The notes under the pieces: model-generated
Database searches by the model: none
What the model was told of the DNA's origin: nothing
Seen by the model: the letters and a program-made list of their open reading frames with translations, nothing else
Translations under genes and position numbers: made by a program
Shown: positions 52,419 through 61,245 of the stretch, piece by piece
How positions within the stretch are numbered: position 1 is the stretch's first letter
Layout: each line of letters starts with the position of its first letter
Source: Clostridia bacterium
GTDB taxonomy: Bacteria; Bacillota; Clostridia; Oscillospirales; CAG-272
Reading direction: 5' to 3'
Length of the DNA: 64,000 nucleotides
Assembly: GCA_017443595.1 (NCBI GenBank)
Contig: JAFSYU010000040.1
Location: 1-64,000 of the forward strand

Positions 52419-53815
52419 TAAAATTTATTTACGATGCTTTTATATATCTTCCCGCGCTCTTCAAAGTTCTTGAAGCGGTCGAAGCTTGCGGCGGCGGGGG
52501 AGAGTATCACCGTGTCGCCGGGTTTGGCGGCGGTCTTTGCCGCGTATACGGCGGCTTCAAAATCCGGCTCGCGTATTATGTGAAAATCCGCGGGGATGCC
52601 GTGAGAATCAAGCGCTTTATATATCTTTTCCGCGTTCTGACCGGTCAGCACCGCCGTATGTGCGTGCGCGTAAAGCGGCTCGCAGAGCGGTTCGTAATCA
52701 AGATTTTTGTCGTAGCCGCCTAAGATCACGACTACTGGCATGTCAAAGCACGACAGCGCGGCTACCGTCCTTGTGGGAGAGGAATCTATCGAGCCGTTGT
52801 AATACTTCACGCCGTCAAGCTCGCGGACGAATTCAAGACGGTGCTCGACGCCTCCGAATTCCTTCGCAACTTCGTAAACCGCCTGAGCGGAAGCGTATCC
52901 CGCCGTAAGCGCTATCGCGGTCATATAATTTTCCACGTTATGTCTGCCGACGAGGCGTATGTCGGACGTGTTTATAACTTTTTCCGCTTTGCCGTTCTGC
53001 CTTAAATATATCACGCCGTTTTCCTCGTATACGGCGTTGTCTGCCTTTGGCGTGCGCTTTGACGAGAAGAAATAAACGCTGCCCGGCGCTTTATCCGCAA
53101 GCTGCCTTGTTATCTCGTTTTCATAGTTCAAAACGACCCTGTCGGAGACGGACTGATGCGTGAAAATGTTCGTTTTCGCGTCTATATACTCTTTCATATC
53201 CGTATGCCAGTTCAGGTGGTTCGGCGTTACGTTTGTTATCGCGGCGATATGCGGCGACCGTACCATTCTGTGAAGCTGGAAAGACGAAAGCTCTACCACG
53301 CAGATATCGTCAGGTTTTATCTCTTCAATATGCGCGATCAGCGGCGTGCCAATGTTGCCGCCGAGCCATATTTTTCTGTCCGAGCCGTCAAGCTCCGCCT
53401 GCTTTTTAAGGATCAAAGACGTCACGGTGGTCGTGGTCGTTTTGCCGTCCGAGCCGGTTATGCCTATTATCTCACACGGGCAAAGCTCAAAAAACAGCTC
53501 CATTTCGCTTGATAAAACAGCGCCTTTCGCGGACGCCGCCGCAAGCTCCGGTATGTCGAAACGTATGCCGGGCGCTCTGAAAACCATATCATCATCCAAA
53601 CCGGACAGATAGTCCTGCCCGCATACGAATTTAATGCCGGCAGAGGATAGTTTTTCATAAACTTCGCCGAGCTCTTCCGGTGTTTTTTTATCCCGCGCGG
53701 TAACTATTGCGCCGCACCCGTTTAAAAATTCGGCAAGCGGCACGTTGCTTACGCCCATGCCTATGACCGATACGCGCCTGCCGCGTATAAAATCTTTATA
53801 TTCTGACAGTTTCAT
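52418..53815 (-). CDS. murD: UDP-N-acetylmuramoyl-L-alanine:D-glutamate ligase
   Basis: 465 residues. Adds D-Glu to UDP-MurNAc-L-Ala in peptidoglycan synthesis. N-terminal VIGMGVSNVPLAEFL (Rossmann-like), Mur ligase P-loop GITGSDGKTTTTT (about 117-129), NVTPNHLNWH and the C-terminal domain with YYNGSIDSSPTRT and ILGGYDKNLDY. Promoter at 53843-53871. It is divergent from the aminotransferase gene; the cell-wall genes usually next to murD are absent. Confidence 0.95.
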   Translation of the reverse strand: MKLSEYKDFIRGRRVSVIGMGVSNVPLAEFLNGCGAIVTARDKKTPEELGEVYEKLSSAGIKFVCGQDYLSGLDDDMVFRAPGIRFDIPELAAASAKGAVLSSEMELFFELCPCEIIGITGSDGKTTTTTVTSLILKKQAELDGSDRKIWLGGNIGTPLIAHIEEIKPDDICVVELSSFQLHRMVRSPHIAAITNVTPNHLNWHTDMKEYIDAKTNIFTHQSVSDRVVLNYENEITRQLADKAPGSVYFFSSKRTPKADNAVYEENGVIYLRQNGKAEKVINTSDIRLVGRHNVENYMTAIALTAGYASAQAVYEVAKEFGGVEHRLEFVRELDGVKYYNGSIDSSPTRTVAALSCFDMPVVVILGGYDKNLDYEPLCEPLYAHAHTAVLTGQNAEKIYKALDSHGIPADFHIIREPDFEAAVYAAKTAAKPGDTVILSPAAASFDRFKNFEERGKIYKSIVNKF

Positions 53816-53842
53816 AAATGCTCCGAAATATTTACTGTATGT

Positions 53843-53871
53843 ATTATATAATGGAATTTCAATTTATGCAA
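53843..53871 (-). promoter_or_regulatory. Promoter of murD
   Basis: On the minus strand, TTGCAT (53866-53871), a 17-bp spacer and TATAAT (53843-53848), 28 nt before the ATG. Confidence 0.75.
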
Positions 53872-53955
53872 TACAAAAAGATAAAATTATTCCGAAATTT
53901 TGCGTGCTTTGAAGTAATTTTCGATAAAAATTGCGCTTAAATTTTCAAAACCGTC

Positions 53956-53983
53956 TTGAAAAATAAAATAATTGTGTTATAAT
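53956..53983 (+). promoter_or_regulatory. Promoter of the aminotransferase-trpS-surface gene run
   Basis: TTGAAA (53956-53961), a 16-bp spacer and TATAAT (53978-53983), 35 nt before ATG 54018. No other clear promoter was found before 59.5 kb, so the genes to the lipoproteins may share it. Confidence 0.75.
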
Positions 53984-54017
53984 ATATTTTGTATATTTAT
54001 ATCCCGGAGTTTTATAT

Positions 54018-55205
54018 ATGGAATTTGTTTTCTCCGAAAACACAAAGGACTTGAAGCCGTCCGCGATAAGAGAGATATTCAAATCGCTTACGGATCCGTC
54101 CGTCATATCGTTTGCCGCGGGCAATCCGTCGCCGCAAAGCTTTCCCGTACAGTATTTCAGACGCTTTACGGACGACGTTTTGAAAACTAACGCCGACGCG
54201 GCGCTTCAGTACGGCATAACGGAGGGTTTCACGCCTCTGCGCGACGACGTACTTAAAAGGAACAGGCGTATTTTCGGCATAGGCGAAGAATACGACACGG
54301 CGATAATAACGTCCGGCGGTCAGCAGGGCATTGACCTTACCGCAAAGGTGATATGCAGCCGCGGCGACACGGTGATATGCGAGGAGCCGACTTTTATAGG
54401 CGCGCTCAACGCTTTCCGCGCTCACGGGCTGAACACGGTCGGCGTGCCGATGCACGGCGACAGCATTGATCCGGACGAGCTTGAAAATATTATCAAAAAA
54501 GCCGAAAGACCAAAACTGCTTTATCTCATACCGACGTTTCAGAACCCGACCGGCAGGACTATGCCTTTGAACGTAAGAAAACGCTGCCTTGAGATCGCAG
54601 AGAAATACGGGCTTATAATACTTGAGGACAACCCGTACGGCGAGCTGAGATTTGAAGGCGACGACGTGCCGACGGTAAAGAGCATGGATAAAGACGGCAG
54701 AGTTGTTTACTGCAGCTCGTTTTCAAAGATACTTTCGTCGGGAATGCGCGTGGGATACGTGATAGCTCACAACGATATAGCGACAAAGATCGCCGTCTGC
54801 AAGCAGGTAAACGACGTGCATACGAATCTGCTTTTTCAAATGGTCTGCCACAAGTTCCTGACCGAATTCGATCTTGACGCTCATGTAAAACACATACGTG
54901 AGCTTTACCGCAGAAAATCGGCTCTTATGCTTAAGTGTCTTGATGAAATAAGCGGTGAGCGCATAGAATATACAAGACCGCAGGGCGGGCTGTTTATCTG
55001 GGCAAATTTGCCCGGATGCAAGGATCACGACGGGTTTGTAAAAAAGCTCGTATCAAAAAAATTAGCGGTCGTGCCGGGAAGCACTTTCAGCTGTGACGTG
55101 GATCATCCCGCGCAGGGCTTCCGTCTGAATTACTCAACGCCGTCAGACGAGCAGATAATAAAAGGCGCGGATATCTTAAAAGAAACTATCAACGAATCAT
55201 ATTAA
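54018..55205 (+). CDS. PLP-dependent aminotransferase (class I/II, 2-aminoadipate type)
   Basis: 395 residues. AAT fold type I: FAAGNPSPQSFPV near the N-terminus, TSGGQQGIDLTAKVI, PTFQNPTGRTMP, LEDNPYGELRF and the PLP Lys in CSSFSKILSSGMRVGYV (about 238). This is the MocR/KAT-like subgroup without a GntR domain, usually acting on 2-oxoglutarate with aromatic, lysine-derived or branched amino acids. GGAG lies upstream of ATG 54018. It is followed 11 nt later by trpS. Confidence 0.9.
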   Translation: MEFVFSENTKDLKPSAIREIFKSLTDPSVISFAAGNPSPQSFPVQYFRRFTDDVLKTNADAALQYGITEGFTPLRDDVLKRNRRIFGIGEEYDTAIITSGGQQGIDLTAKVICSRGDTVICEEPTFIGALNAFRAHGLNTVGVPMHGDSIDPDELENIIKKAERPKLLYLIPTFQNPTGRTMPLNVRKRCLEIAEKYGLIILEDNPYGELRFEGDDVPTVKSMDKDGRVVYCSSFSKILSSGMRVGYVIAHNDIATKIAVCKQVNDVHTNLLFQMVCHKFLTEFDLDAHVKHIRELYRRKSALMLKCLDEISGERIEYTRPQGGLFIWANLPGCKDHDGFVKKLVSKKLAVVPGSTFSCDVDHPAQGFRLNYSTPSDEQIIKGADILKETINESY

Positions 55206-55216
55206 GGACACAAAAA

Positions 55217-56218
55217 ATGGAAAACGAAAAGAAAAAAACGGTATTTTCCGGAATACAGCCGTCCGGAAATCTTACTATAGGCAATTACTTAGGCGCGCTG
55301 CGCAATTTCTCTCGGTATTCGGACGACTATACCTGTCTGTACTGCGTTGTTGACCAGCACGCGATAACCGTAAGGCAGGATCCGGCGGAGCTGCGCAGAA
55401 GGACTTACGAGGTGCTTGCGCTTTATATAGCCTGCGGACTTGACCCGGAGAAAAATATAGTATACGTGCAAAGCCACGTGCCGGCGCACGCGCAGCTTGC
55501 ATGGGTGCTTGACTGCTACACGATGTTCGGCGAGCTTTCGCGCATGACGCAGTTCAAGGATAAATCGCAGAAAAACGCCGATAATATAAACGCGGGGCTG
55601 TTTACTTATCCCGTGCTCATGGCGGCGGATATACTTCTGTATCAGACGGATTTCGTGCCGATAGGCGAGGATCAGAAACAGCATCTTGAGCTTACGCGCG
55701 ATATTGCAAACCGCTTCAACACCGTTTACGGCCCTACGTTCGTAGTGCCGGAGCCGGTCATAAGAAGGACGGGAGCAAAGATCCAGTCTTTAGCCGAACC
55801 GGAAAAGAAAATGTCAAAATCCGACCCGAACGAAAACGCGGTCGTAAGGATACTTGACGATAAGGATACGATCATACGCAAATTCAAACGCGCCGTAACG
55901 GATTCCGACACGGTCGTGCGCCGCGCGGACGACAAACCGGGCATAAGCAACCTTATGACGATTTACTCGTGTGTGACCGGAAAAACCGACGAGGAAACAG
56001 AAGCGGAGTTTGCCGGCAAAGGCTACGGAGATTTCAAAACAGCCGTAGGAGAGGCGTGCGCCGCGGAGCTTGCTCCGATCCAGGCGGAATACAAAAAACT
56101 GCTTTCAGACAAGGCGTATCTTGAAAGCGTTATGAAAATGAATGCGGAAAAAGCGTCTTATCTTGCGCGCCGCACGTTATCAAAGGTTTACAGAAAAGTG
56201 GGATTTACGTCCGTGTGA
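55217..56218 (+). CDS. trpS: Tryptophanyl-tRNA synthetase
   Basis: 333 residues. Class Ic synthetase with the HIGH-like PSGNLTIGNYLGALRNF (about 14-30) and KMSKS as EKKMSKSDPNE (about 195-205). The GEDQKQHLELTRDIANRFN segment is typical of bacterial TrpRS. AAGGA precedes the ATG. Its TGA lies at the start of the next ORF. Confidence 0.97.
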   Translation: MENEKKKTVFSGIQPSGNLTIGNYLGALRNFSRYSDDYTCLYCVVDQHAITVRQDPAELRRRTYEVLALYIACGLDPEKNIVYVQSHVPAHAQLAWVLDCYTMFGELSRMTQFKDKSQKNADNINAGLFTYPVLMAADILLYQTDFVPIGEDQKQHLELTRDIANRFNTVYGPTFVVPEPVIRRTGAKIQSLAEPEKKMSKSDPNENAVVRILDDKDTIIRKFKRAVTDSDTVVRRADDKPGISNLMTIYSCVTGKTDEETEAEFAGKGYGDFKTAVGEACAAELAPIQAEYKKLLSDKAYLESVMKMNAEKASYLARRTLSKVYRKVGFTSV

Positions 56219-56229
56219 CGTTTCGGTTT

Positions 56230-57438
56230 ATGAAGAAATATAAGAAAATTGACAAAAATAAACAAAAAAGCGCGCCTAAGCTCTCAAAATTCGGGTTCCG
56301 CGTGATGGCCGTACTTACCGGCGTTCTGATCATCGCCGTGGGCATACTCTGCACGTCGCCGTCAAAGGCGGCGGATGACGCGCCGTATTTTCCGCCGGAA
56401 ACGGATGAGGAAACGGAAACAGAGCCGGCTGCGGAAACGGAACCTCAGACAGAGGGGGAGACGCTTGCGCCCATAGACACAGGCGGCGTCACGTTTATTG
56501 AAACGGAGACGGACGACGCGCCGGGTACGGATACCGGAAAAGAAAGCGATACGGCTGACGATACGACCGAAGCCGTAACGGACCCGCCCGTGACGGAGCC
56601 TCCGGCAACGGAAACGCAGAAGATCGAGCCCGGGGAGCCGGAAGGCAAACAGGATTACCGTGAGTACAACGGCAGAGAATACGCAGATAACGAGACGTTT
56701 GTCGGCGAATACAAAACGGACAGAGTGTCTGTCGGCGTATCAAACGTAAGAGACGGAGATCTCAGCTATTATATCTGCGATATAAAACTAAGATCCGCTA
56801 AAGATTTCCATACGGCGTTTGCAAACAACAGCATAACCGGCAGAGCCTATACGTCAAAGATAGCTTCGTCTGTCGGTGCGGGGTTTGCCGTAAACGGGGA
56901 TTTCTGCGGCTACCGCTCGACCGGTATAATAATACGCGAAGGCGGTCTTTACCGCGATAAAAGGTCGGACAACTGGGATCTGTGCTATATGAACAAATAC
57001 GGCGATCTCATAGTCTGCAAAAACGATAAGGAAAGCGGCAAAGCGCTTGTAGACGGCGGCGCGAGACAGTCATGGTGCTTCGGTCCTACGCTTGTTGAAA
57101 ACTACAAGGCGAAAAAGAACAGCGAGTTCAACACGCCGGATCTGAGCCGCAAGGACTGGGCGAGAGAGCCGAGGACCGCGATAGGTCAGATAGACGAGCT
57201 GCATTATATCATACTTGTTGTGGACGCAAAGAGAGTTTCAAACGGCTTAGGCGGCTGGAACACCGTCGGCGGCATGAATTTTGACGAGCTTGCGGCGACT
57301 TTTGAATCTCTCGGCTGCAAGACCGCTTACAACCTTGACGGCGGCGGCTCCACTACCATGTATCTGAACGGAAAAGTAGCAAACGAGCCGTGTATGGATG
57401 GAGAAAGACTCGTAAGCGATATAATATATTTAAAATAA
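56230..57438 (+). CDS. Membrane-anchored phosphodiester glycosidase (NAGPA-like) with Thr/Glu linker
   Basis: 402 residues from ATG 56230; an in-frame GTG at 56215 overlaps the trpS stop. A short basic N-terminus and a membrane helix (about 21-44) anchor it. A Thr/Glu/Pro-rich linker (about 52-140) leads to the NAGPA domain with FAVNGDFCGYRSTGI and YNLDGGGSTTMYLNG (about 375-389). Family members remove GlcNAc or similar sugars linked by phosphodiesters and act outside the cell, on teichoic-acid-like or other phosphoglycans. It fits the surface genes that follow. Confidence 0.88.
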   Translation: MKKYKKIDKNKQKSAPKLSKFGFRVMAVLTGVLIIAVGILCTSPSKAADDAPYFPPETDEETETEPAAETEPQTEGETLAPIDTGGVTFIETETDDAPGTDTGKESDTADDTTEAVTDPPVTEPPATETQKIEPGEPEGKQDYREYNGREYADNETFVGEYKTDRVSVGVSNVRDGDLSYYICDIKLRSAKDFHTAFANNSITGRAYTSKIASSVGAGFAVNGDFCGYRSTGIIIREGGLYRDKRSDNWDLCYMNKYGDLIVCKNDKESGKALVDGGARQSWCFGPTLVENYKAKKNSEFNTPDLSRKDWAREPRTAIGQIDELHYIILVVDAKRVSNGLGGWNTVGGMNFDELAATFESLGCKTAYNLDGGGSTTMYLNGKVANEPCMDGERLVSDIIYLK

Positions 57439-57449
57439 CGGAGTAGAAA

Positions 57450-58526
57450 ATGAGTTTTGATTCGAAAAATTACGTTGTGCTCATACCGGCGTACAAGCCC
57501 GTATTTGACGAGATGGTGCCTTTCATAAAGGAACTGCGTGAAAGTTACGATAATATAGTCTGCGTTGACGACGGAGGCGGTGAGACTTACGCCGACGTTT
57601 TTGCAGAATGCAAAGCGCTCGGCTGCGCGGTCTTAACGCATGAGGTCAATCGCGGCAAGGGCGCCGCGCTGCGCACGGGTCTTGAATATATAAGAGACGA
57701 GCTTAAAGACGCGGCGGGCGTCATAACCGCGGACTGCGACGGTCAGCACACCGTTTCCGACATAAAAAAAGTGACGGAAGCGCTTTGCGAACATCCGGAC
57801 GATATGATAATAGGCGGAAGAAGATTTGATAAGAACGTACCTTTCCGCTCTCAGGCGGGAAACACGTTCACGCGTATAATATATAAGCTCGCAACGGGCA
57901 TATCAATATACGATACGCAGACGGGCTTACGCGGTTTTCCCACGTCGCTTTTGCCGGAGCTGATAGCTCTGCCCGGCGACAGATACGAATATGAGATGAA
58001 TATGCTGCTCAAGCTGCACGACTGGGGAGTTTCTCCTTACGAGGTCACGATAGCCACGATATACATAAACGATAACAAGGGCAGCCATTTTAACGCCCTG
58101 CGCGACGGACTGCGCATAGGCGCGCGTATATTGAAATACGCCGCCGGCAGTATCCTTTCGTTTGTCATAGACTGGATAGTTTTCCTGCTTCTTATGAAGC
58201 TTGCGTTTTCCGGCGCGGGAGAGAATATAAGATACGCGTTTTCATTCGGTATCGCCCGCGTTATTTCTTCAACTTTCAATTATATCTATAACAGAAAAGC
58301 CGTTTTCGGCGGCAAGAATTATGAACGCGGAGCAACGGTAAAATATTTTGCGCTCGTAATAGTCGTACTCGGGCTCGGTATGCTCGTGCAGAGACTTACC
58401 GCGTATATACCCGGCGGCGACGTGGTCCATTCCGTGATAAAATTCGCATATGACACGGTTATGTTCATAGTCAACTACATATTACAGCGTGATTTCGTAT
58501 TCAAGATCAAAAAGAGAAAGAGCTGA
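57450..58526 (+). CDS. Polyprenyl-phosphate glycosyltransferase fused to GtrA domain
   Basis: 358 residues. The N-terminal GT2 domain (about 8-225), of DPM1/Ppm type, has VLIPAYKP, the metal-binding ITADCDGQH and DTQTGLRGFP. The C-terminal GtrA-like domain (about 235-352) has four membrane helices with the RVISSTFNYIYNRKAVFGG motif. It would make a polyprenyl-phosphate hexose and flip or help flip it, giving a lipid-linked sugar for glycosylation outside the membrane. GGAG 6 nt upstream; 2 nt before the Lgt-like gene. Confidence 0.9.
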   Translation: MSFDSKNYVVLIPAYKPVFDEMVPFIKELRESYDNIVCVDDGGGETYADVFAECKALGCAVLTHEVNRGKGAALRTGLEYIRDELKDAAGVITADCDGQHTVSDIKKVTEALCEHPDDMIIGGRRFDKNVPFRSQAGNTFTRIIYKLATGISIYDTQTGLRGFPTSLLPELIALPGDRYEYEMNMLLKLHDWGVSPYEVTIATIYINDNKGSHFNALRDGLRIGARILKYAAGSILSFVIDWIVFLLLMKLAFSGAGENIRYAFSFGIARVISSTFNYIYNRKAVFGGKNYERGATVKYFALVIVVLGLGMLVQRLTAYIPGGDVVHSVIKFAYDTVMFIVNYILQRDFVFKIKKRKS

Positions 58527-58528
58527 GC

Positions 58529-59551
58529 ATGACACAAATATTAAAAAGCGGGACTATACCGCTTTACGGAGCGTTCGTTGCCGCGGCAACGGTGCTTCTG
58601 ATACTTTACGCGTTTTATTATACCTCAAAAAGGAAGTATGAAAACAGCACTCTGATGTATATAACGCCGGCGGCAATATTTTTGGGATTTGCCGGTGCAA
58701 GACTCATGTACGTCACGGTATGCGATCAGCTTTATATAGAACCGGCGGACAAATGGAAGCTGACGGACGGAGGCTACGCGCTCTACGGCGCGGCGGCGGG
58801 AGTCATACTCACCGTCGTTATCTGGTGGCTCATAACCAAAAGGCGTTTCAGCCCGTTAAAAGTGTTTGACGCGATATGCATTTCGGCGCCGCTTGCCATA
58901 GCTTTGGGAAGGATGGGCAGCATTTTCTCAGGAGACTGCTTAGGCGAAGTTGTGGAGGCGGAAGGGCTGAGGTTTTTCCCCGTAGCCATATACAAGGCTT
59001 CTGATTCTTCGTATCACTACGCGGTGTTCTTTTATGAAGCGGTATTTTGTCTTCTGATATTCTTCTTTATTCGCTACGCGGATAAAAAGGCGAACTGTCC
59101 CGGCACATCAACGTATCTTTTCACCGTGCTTTACAGCAGCGGAAGATCGTTTTTTGAAGGTCTGCGCGAGGACAGTATGTACCTCGGTTTTGTAAGGATA
59201 AACCAGGCAATATCAATACTTGCCGTTTTGGGCGCGTTTGCGTTTTTAAGCGTCGTACTGTTTAAAAAGACGGGCTTTAAATGGAAGTATATCATATCGT
59301 ACGGCATAGTCACTGTGTCGTTTGCAGCTGCGTTCTTTGCGGTATTTTATATGTATTCTTCTTCCGCCGCGTGGAACACCGTGCAGATAATGATATGCTG
59401 CGCCGTTATAGCGGTGACCTCGTCCTATACCGGACTTTTGTACGCGCTTGAGATGGAAAAAAGTAAAAAAGCCGCAAAAAAAGCGGTAAGAAAAAAGCCG
59501 CTGCCGGATAAAACGCAGAGGTTCAGCAGCATAAAAACCGGAAAAAAATAA
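58529..59551 (+). CDS. Lgt-like prolipoprotein diacylglyceryl transferase, divergent
   Basis: 340 residues with about nine membrane segments. DGGYALYGAAAG stands for the H-GGL/Y-xxx-G region. ALGRMGSIFSGDCLGE corresponds to the Lgt signature GRxGNFxNxExxG, but both Asn are Ser here. FFEGLREDSMYLG and VRINQ match the Lgt C-terminal motif. The last 80 residues add membrane helices and a Lys-rich tail. It should attach diacylglycerol to lipobox Cys, though the changed signature leaves activity uncertain; two lipoprotein genes follow. It starts 2 nt after the GT2-GtrA gene. Confidence 0.75.
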   Translation: MTQILKSGTIPLYGAFVAAATVLLILYAFYYTSKRKYENSTLMYITPAAIFLGFAGARLMYVTVCDQLYIEPADKWKLTDGGYALYGAAAGVILTVVIWWLITKRRFSPLKVFDAICISAPLAIALGRMGSIFSGDCLGEVVEAEGLRFFPVAIYKASDSSYHYAVFFYEAVFCLLIFFFIRYADKKANCPGTSTYLFTVLYSSGRSFFEGLREDSMYLGFVRINQAISILAVLGAFAFLSVVLFKKTGFKWKYIISYGIVTVSFAAAFFAVFYMYSSSAAWNTVQIMICCAVIAVTSSYTGLLYALEMEKSKKAAKKAVRKKPLPDKTQRFSSIKTGKK

Positions 59552-59612
59552 GCGTTATTTAAAAATAAACTTTGATTTTACGTGATCTCCCCGTAAGAAA
59601 GGCGGTAAAAAA

Positions 59613-61229
59613 ATGAAGAGCAGGCTTATAAAGATAACGAGTATGATACTTGCGGTACTGACAGCCGCGGCGGTCATTGCCGGCTGTGCCGGAGATACCG
59701 TTACAACGGATGAAATATCCGGCACGGACCCGGTCGGTACGAGCACGGATACCGAGACCGTGACGGAAACGGAAACTGAAAAAGTTACCGAAACCGAGAC
59801 CGGAACACAGACCGAAACCGAAACGGAAACCGCGGCTGAAACGGAAACCGCGGCTGAGACGGAAACCGAATCGGAAACTGTAACCGAAACCGAAACCGAA
59901 AAGGTTACGGAAACGGTAACGGACACCGAAAAAGTGACCGAGACGGAAACAGAAACGGAAACAGAAAAAGTTACCGAAACGGAAACAGAAACACAGACCG
60001 AAGCTGTGACCGAAACCGAGCCGGAAACAACGGAGCCCGCGCCTGAAGCAACGGCAAAACCCGTTGTTGAGGCTACGTCTCCGGTATCCGCTCACAGAAC
60101 GGTGATATACGGCACAGCGGAGCCCGGCTCTCTCATACGCTCCGTTATAAACGGCGTTGAGGAAGTAAATGAATGCAACGATAAATACTTTTATATAGAA
60201 GTAAGAACGGATAAAAAAGCCAAAGTAAGCATTTACGCAACGGCTCCCGGCAAAGCCGAAAGCAAACCCGTTGAGGTAGAAGTCTATACGGACGGAGAAT
60301 CAAAATCCGTTTTCGGCGGCAGGAATTCAAGACTTTTCTATACGCCGACTCTCAGTTTCCTCACAGGCAACGAAGCGGACGCGTCTTCGCTTCAGAACTT
60401 ATCGGTATATATCGCAAACAAAACGATAAAAGAAATACAAAACGCCACGGGCAAGAAAACAAAACTGATCTACGCCATAATACCAGACCCGGCGACGGCT
60501 TACGCAAACGAACAGAGAGATTACGTGGCGGAGCAGATACCCAAAGGACACGTTTCCGCAATGGAGAGCTTTGTTGAAAAGATAAACGGCTGTAACGAGG
60601 ACGTTTACGCGGTGGATCTTTTGTCCGCCATGCGCGCCCACACGGACGAGAGGATATATTTCAGCACGGATACTCACTATACGGAAATAGGCGCGTATTA
60701 CGCTTACCTTGAAATAATGAAAAAGGTAAAAGAAAGCTACCCGGATACAGTTGTAAAAACAAGGGAAAACGGCGATTACACGGTCGAATACATAGACGTG
60801 CCGGGCGGCGATCTCTGCGGCATGGTAGGCATCTCAATGAGAGAAACGGTGCCGTTCTTCATAGCGAACTTTGAAGATACCGGATCTTACTACGTATCAA
60901 AGAGAAACGACGGCATAAAAGCCGCGGGCTTCAGCCCTTCGTCATGGCAGCGTGATTCGGAACTGTCCGACTCAAACAATCCCACGGCTTATTTCTTGGG
61001 CGACTCATACGGCTGCTACATACTGCCGTTTATAGGCGCTAACTTCTCAAAGGTATGGACAAACGAAGGCGTTTTGTGGAATTACGCGCTTGATAAAAAC
61101 ATACTTACGCAAAACAAGCCGGACTACGTTATACTGCTCGTATGTCAGAGAAACGTCAGCCCCAATTTTATGGAATCCGGCAACGTTGTAAACGCATTTT
61201 CAACAAGCGTATCGGGCTTCGGCCAGTGA
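59613..61229 (+). CDS. AlgX-like SGNH lipoprotein on a long Thr/Glu stalk, paralogue A
   Basis: 538 residues. Lipoprotein signal with VIAGC lipobox (Cys at about 25). A (T-E)n stalk runs from about 45 to 145. A small beta domain follows, then an AlgX/AlgJ-type hydrolase domain in the permuted order: STDTHYTEIGAYYAY (Asp-x-His, about 349-363), then YFLGDSYGCY (Ser of GDS, about 460-469). These proteins O-acetylate exopolysaccharide or cell-wall glycans, usually with an MBOAT partner that is not in this window. His is followed by Tyr instead of Trp. A paralogue lies 16 nt downstream. Confidence 0.8.
   Translation: MKSRLIKITSMILAVLTAAAVIAGCAGDTVTTDEISGTDPVGTSTDTETVTETETEKVTETETGTQTETETETAAETETAAETETESETVTETETEKVTETVTDTEKVTETETETETEKVTETETETQTEAVTETEPETTEPAPEATAKPVVEATSPVSAHRTVIYGTAEPGSLIRSVINGVEEVNECNDKYFYIEVRTDKKAKVSIYATAPGKAESKPVEVEVYTDGESKSVFGGRNSRLFYTPTLSFLTGNEADASSLQNLSVYIANKTIKEIQNATGKKTKLIYAIIPDPATAYANEQRDYVAEQIPKGHVSAMESFVEKINGCNEDVYAVDLLSAMRAHTDERIYFSTDTHYTEIGAYYAYLEIMKKVKESYPDTVVKTRENGDYTVEYIDVPGGDLCGMVGISMRETVPFFIANFEDTGSYYVSKRNDGIKAAGFSPSSWQRDSELSDSNNPTAYFLGDSYGCYILPFIGANFSKVWTNEGVLWNYALDKNILTQNKPDYVILLVCQRNVSPNFMESGNVVNAFSTSVSGFGQ
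59740..60045 (+). repeat. Long Thr-Glu coding repeat
   Basis: Imperfect 6-bp units (GAAACC / GAAACG / GAGACG) encoding about 100 residues of alternating Thr and Glu in lipoprotein A, with TEKVTET and AAETE variants forming a higher-order pattern. Prone to slippage; length could differ between strains. Confidence 0.9.
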
Positions 61230-61245
61230 CGCAAAAGGATAAGAT

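Noticed and set aside
52068..52723. ORFs of about 100-126 codons on both strands over 52.1-52.7 kb
   Set aside because: GC-rich inverted repeat and complement of murD; no conserved protein features.
59740..60045. CRISPR-like periodic sequence
   Set aside because: The 6-bp period lies within a coding frame and gives alternating Thr and Glu; no spacers or cas genes.
59555..60095. Minus-strand Ser/Val-rich ORFs opposite the lipoprotein stalk
   Set aside because: They are the reverse complement of the Thr/Glu repeat, which stays open in several frames.
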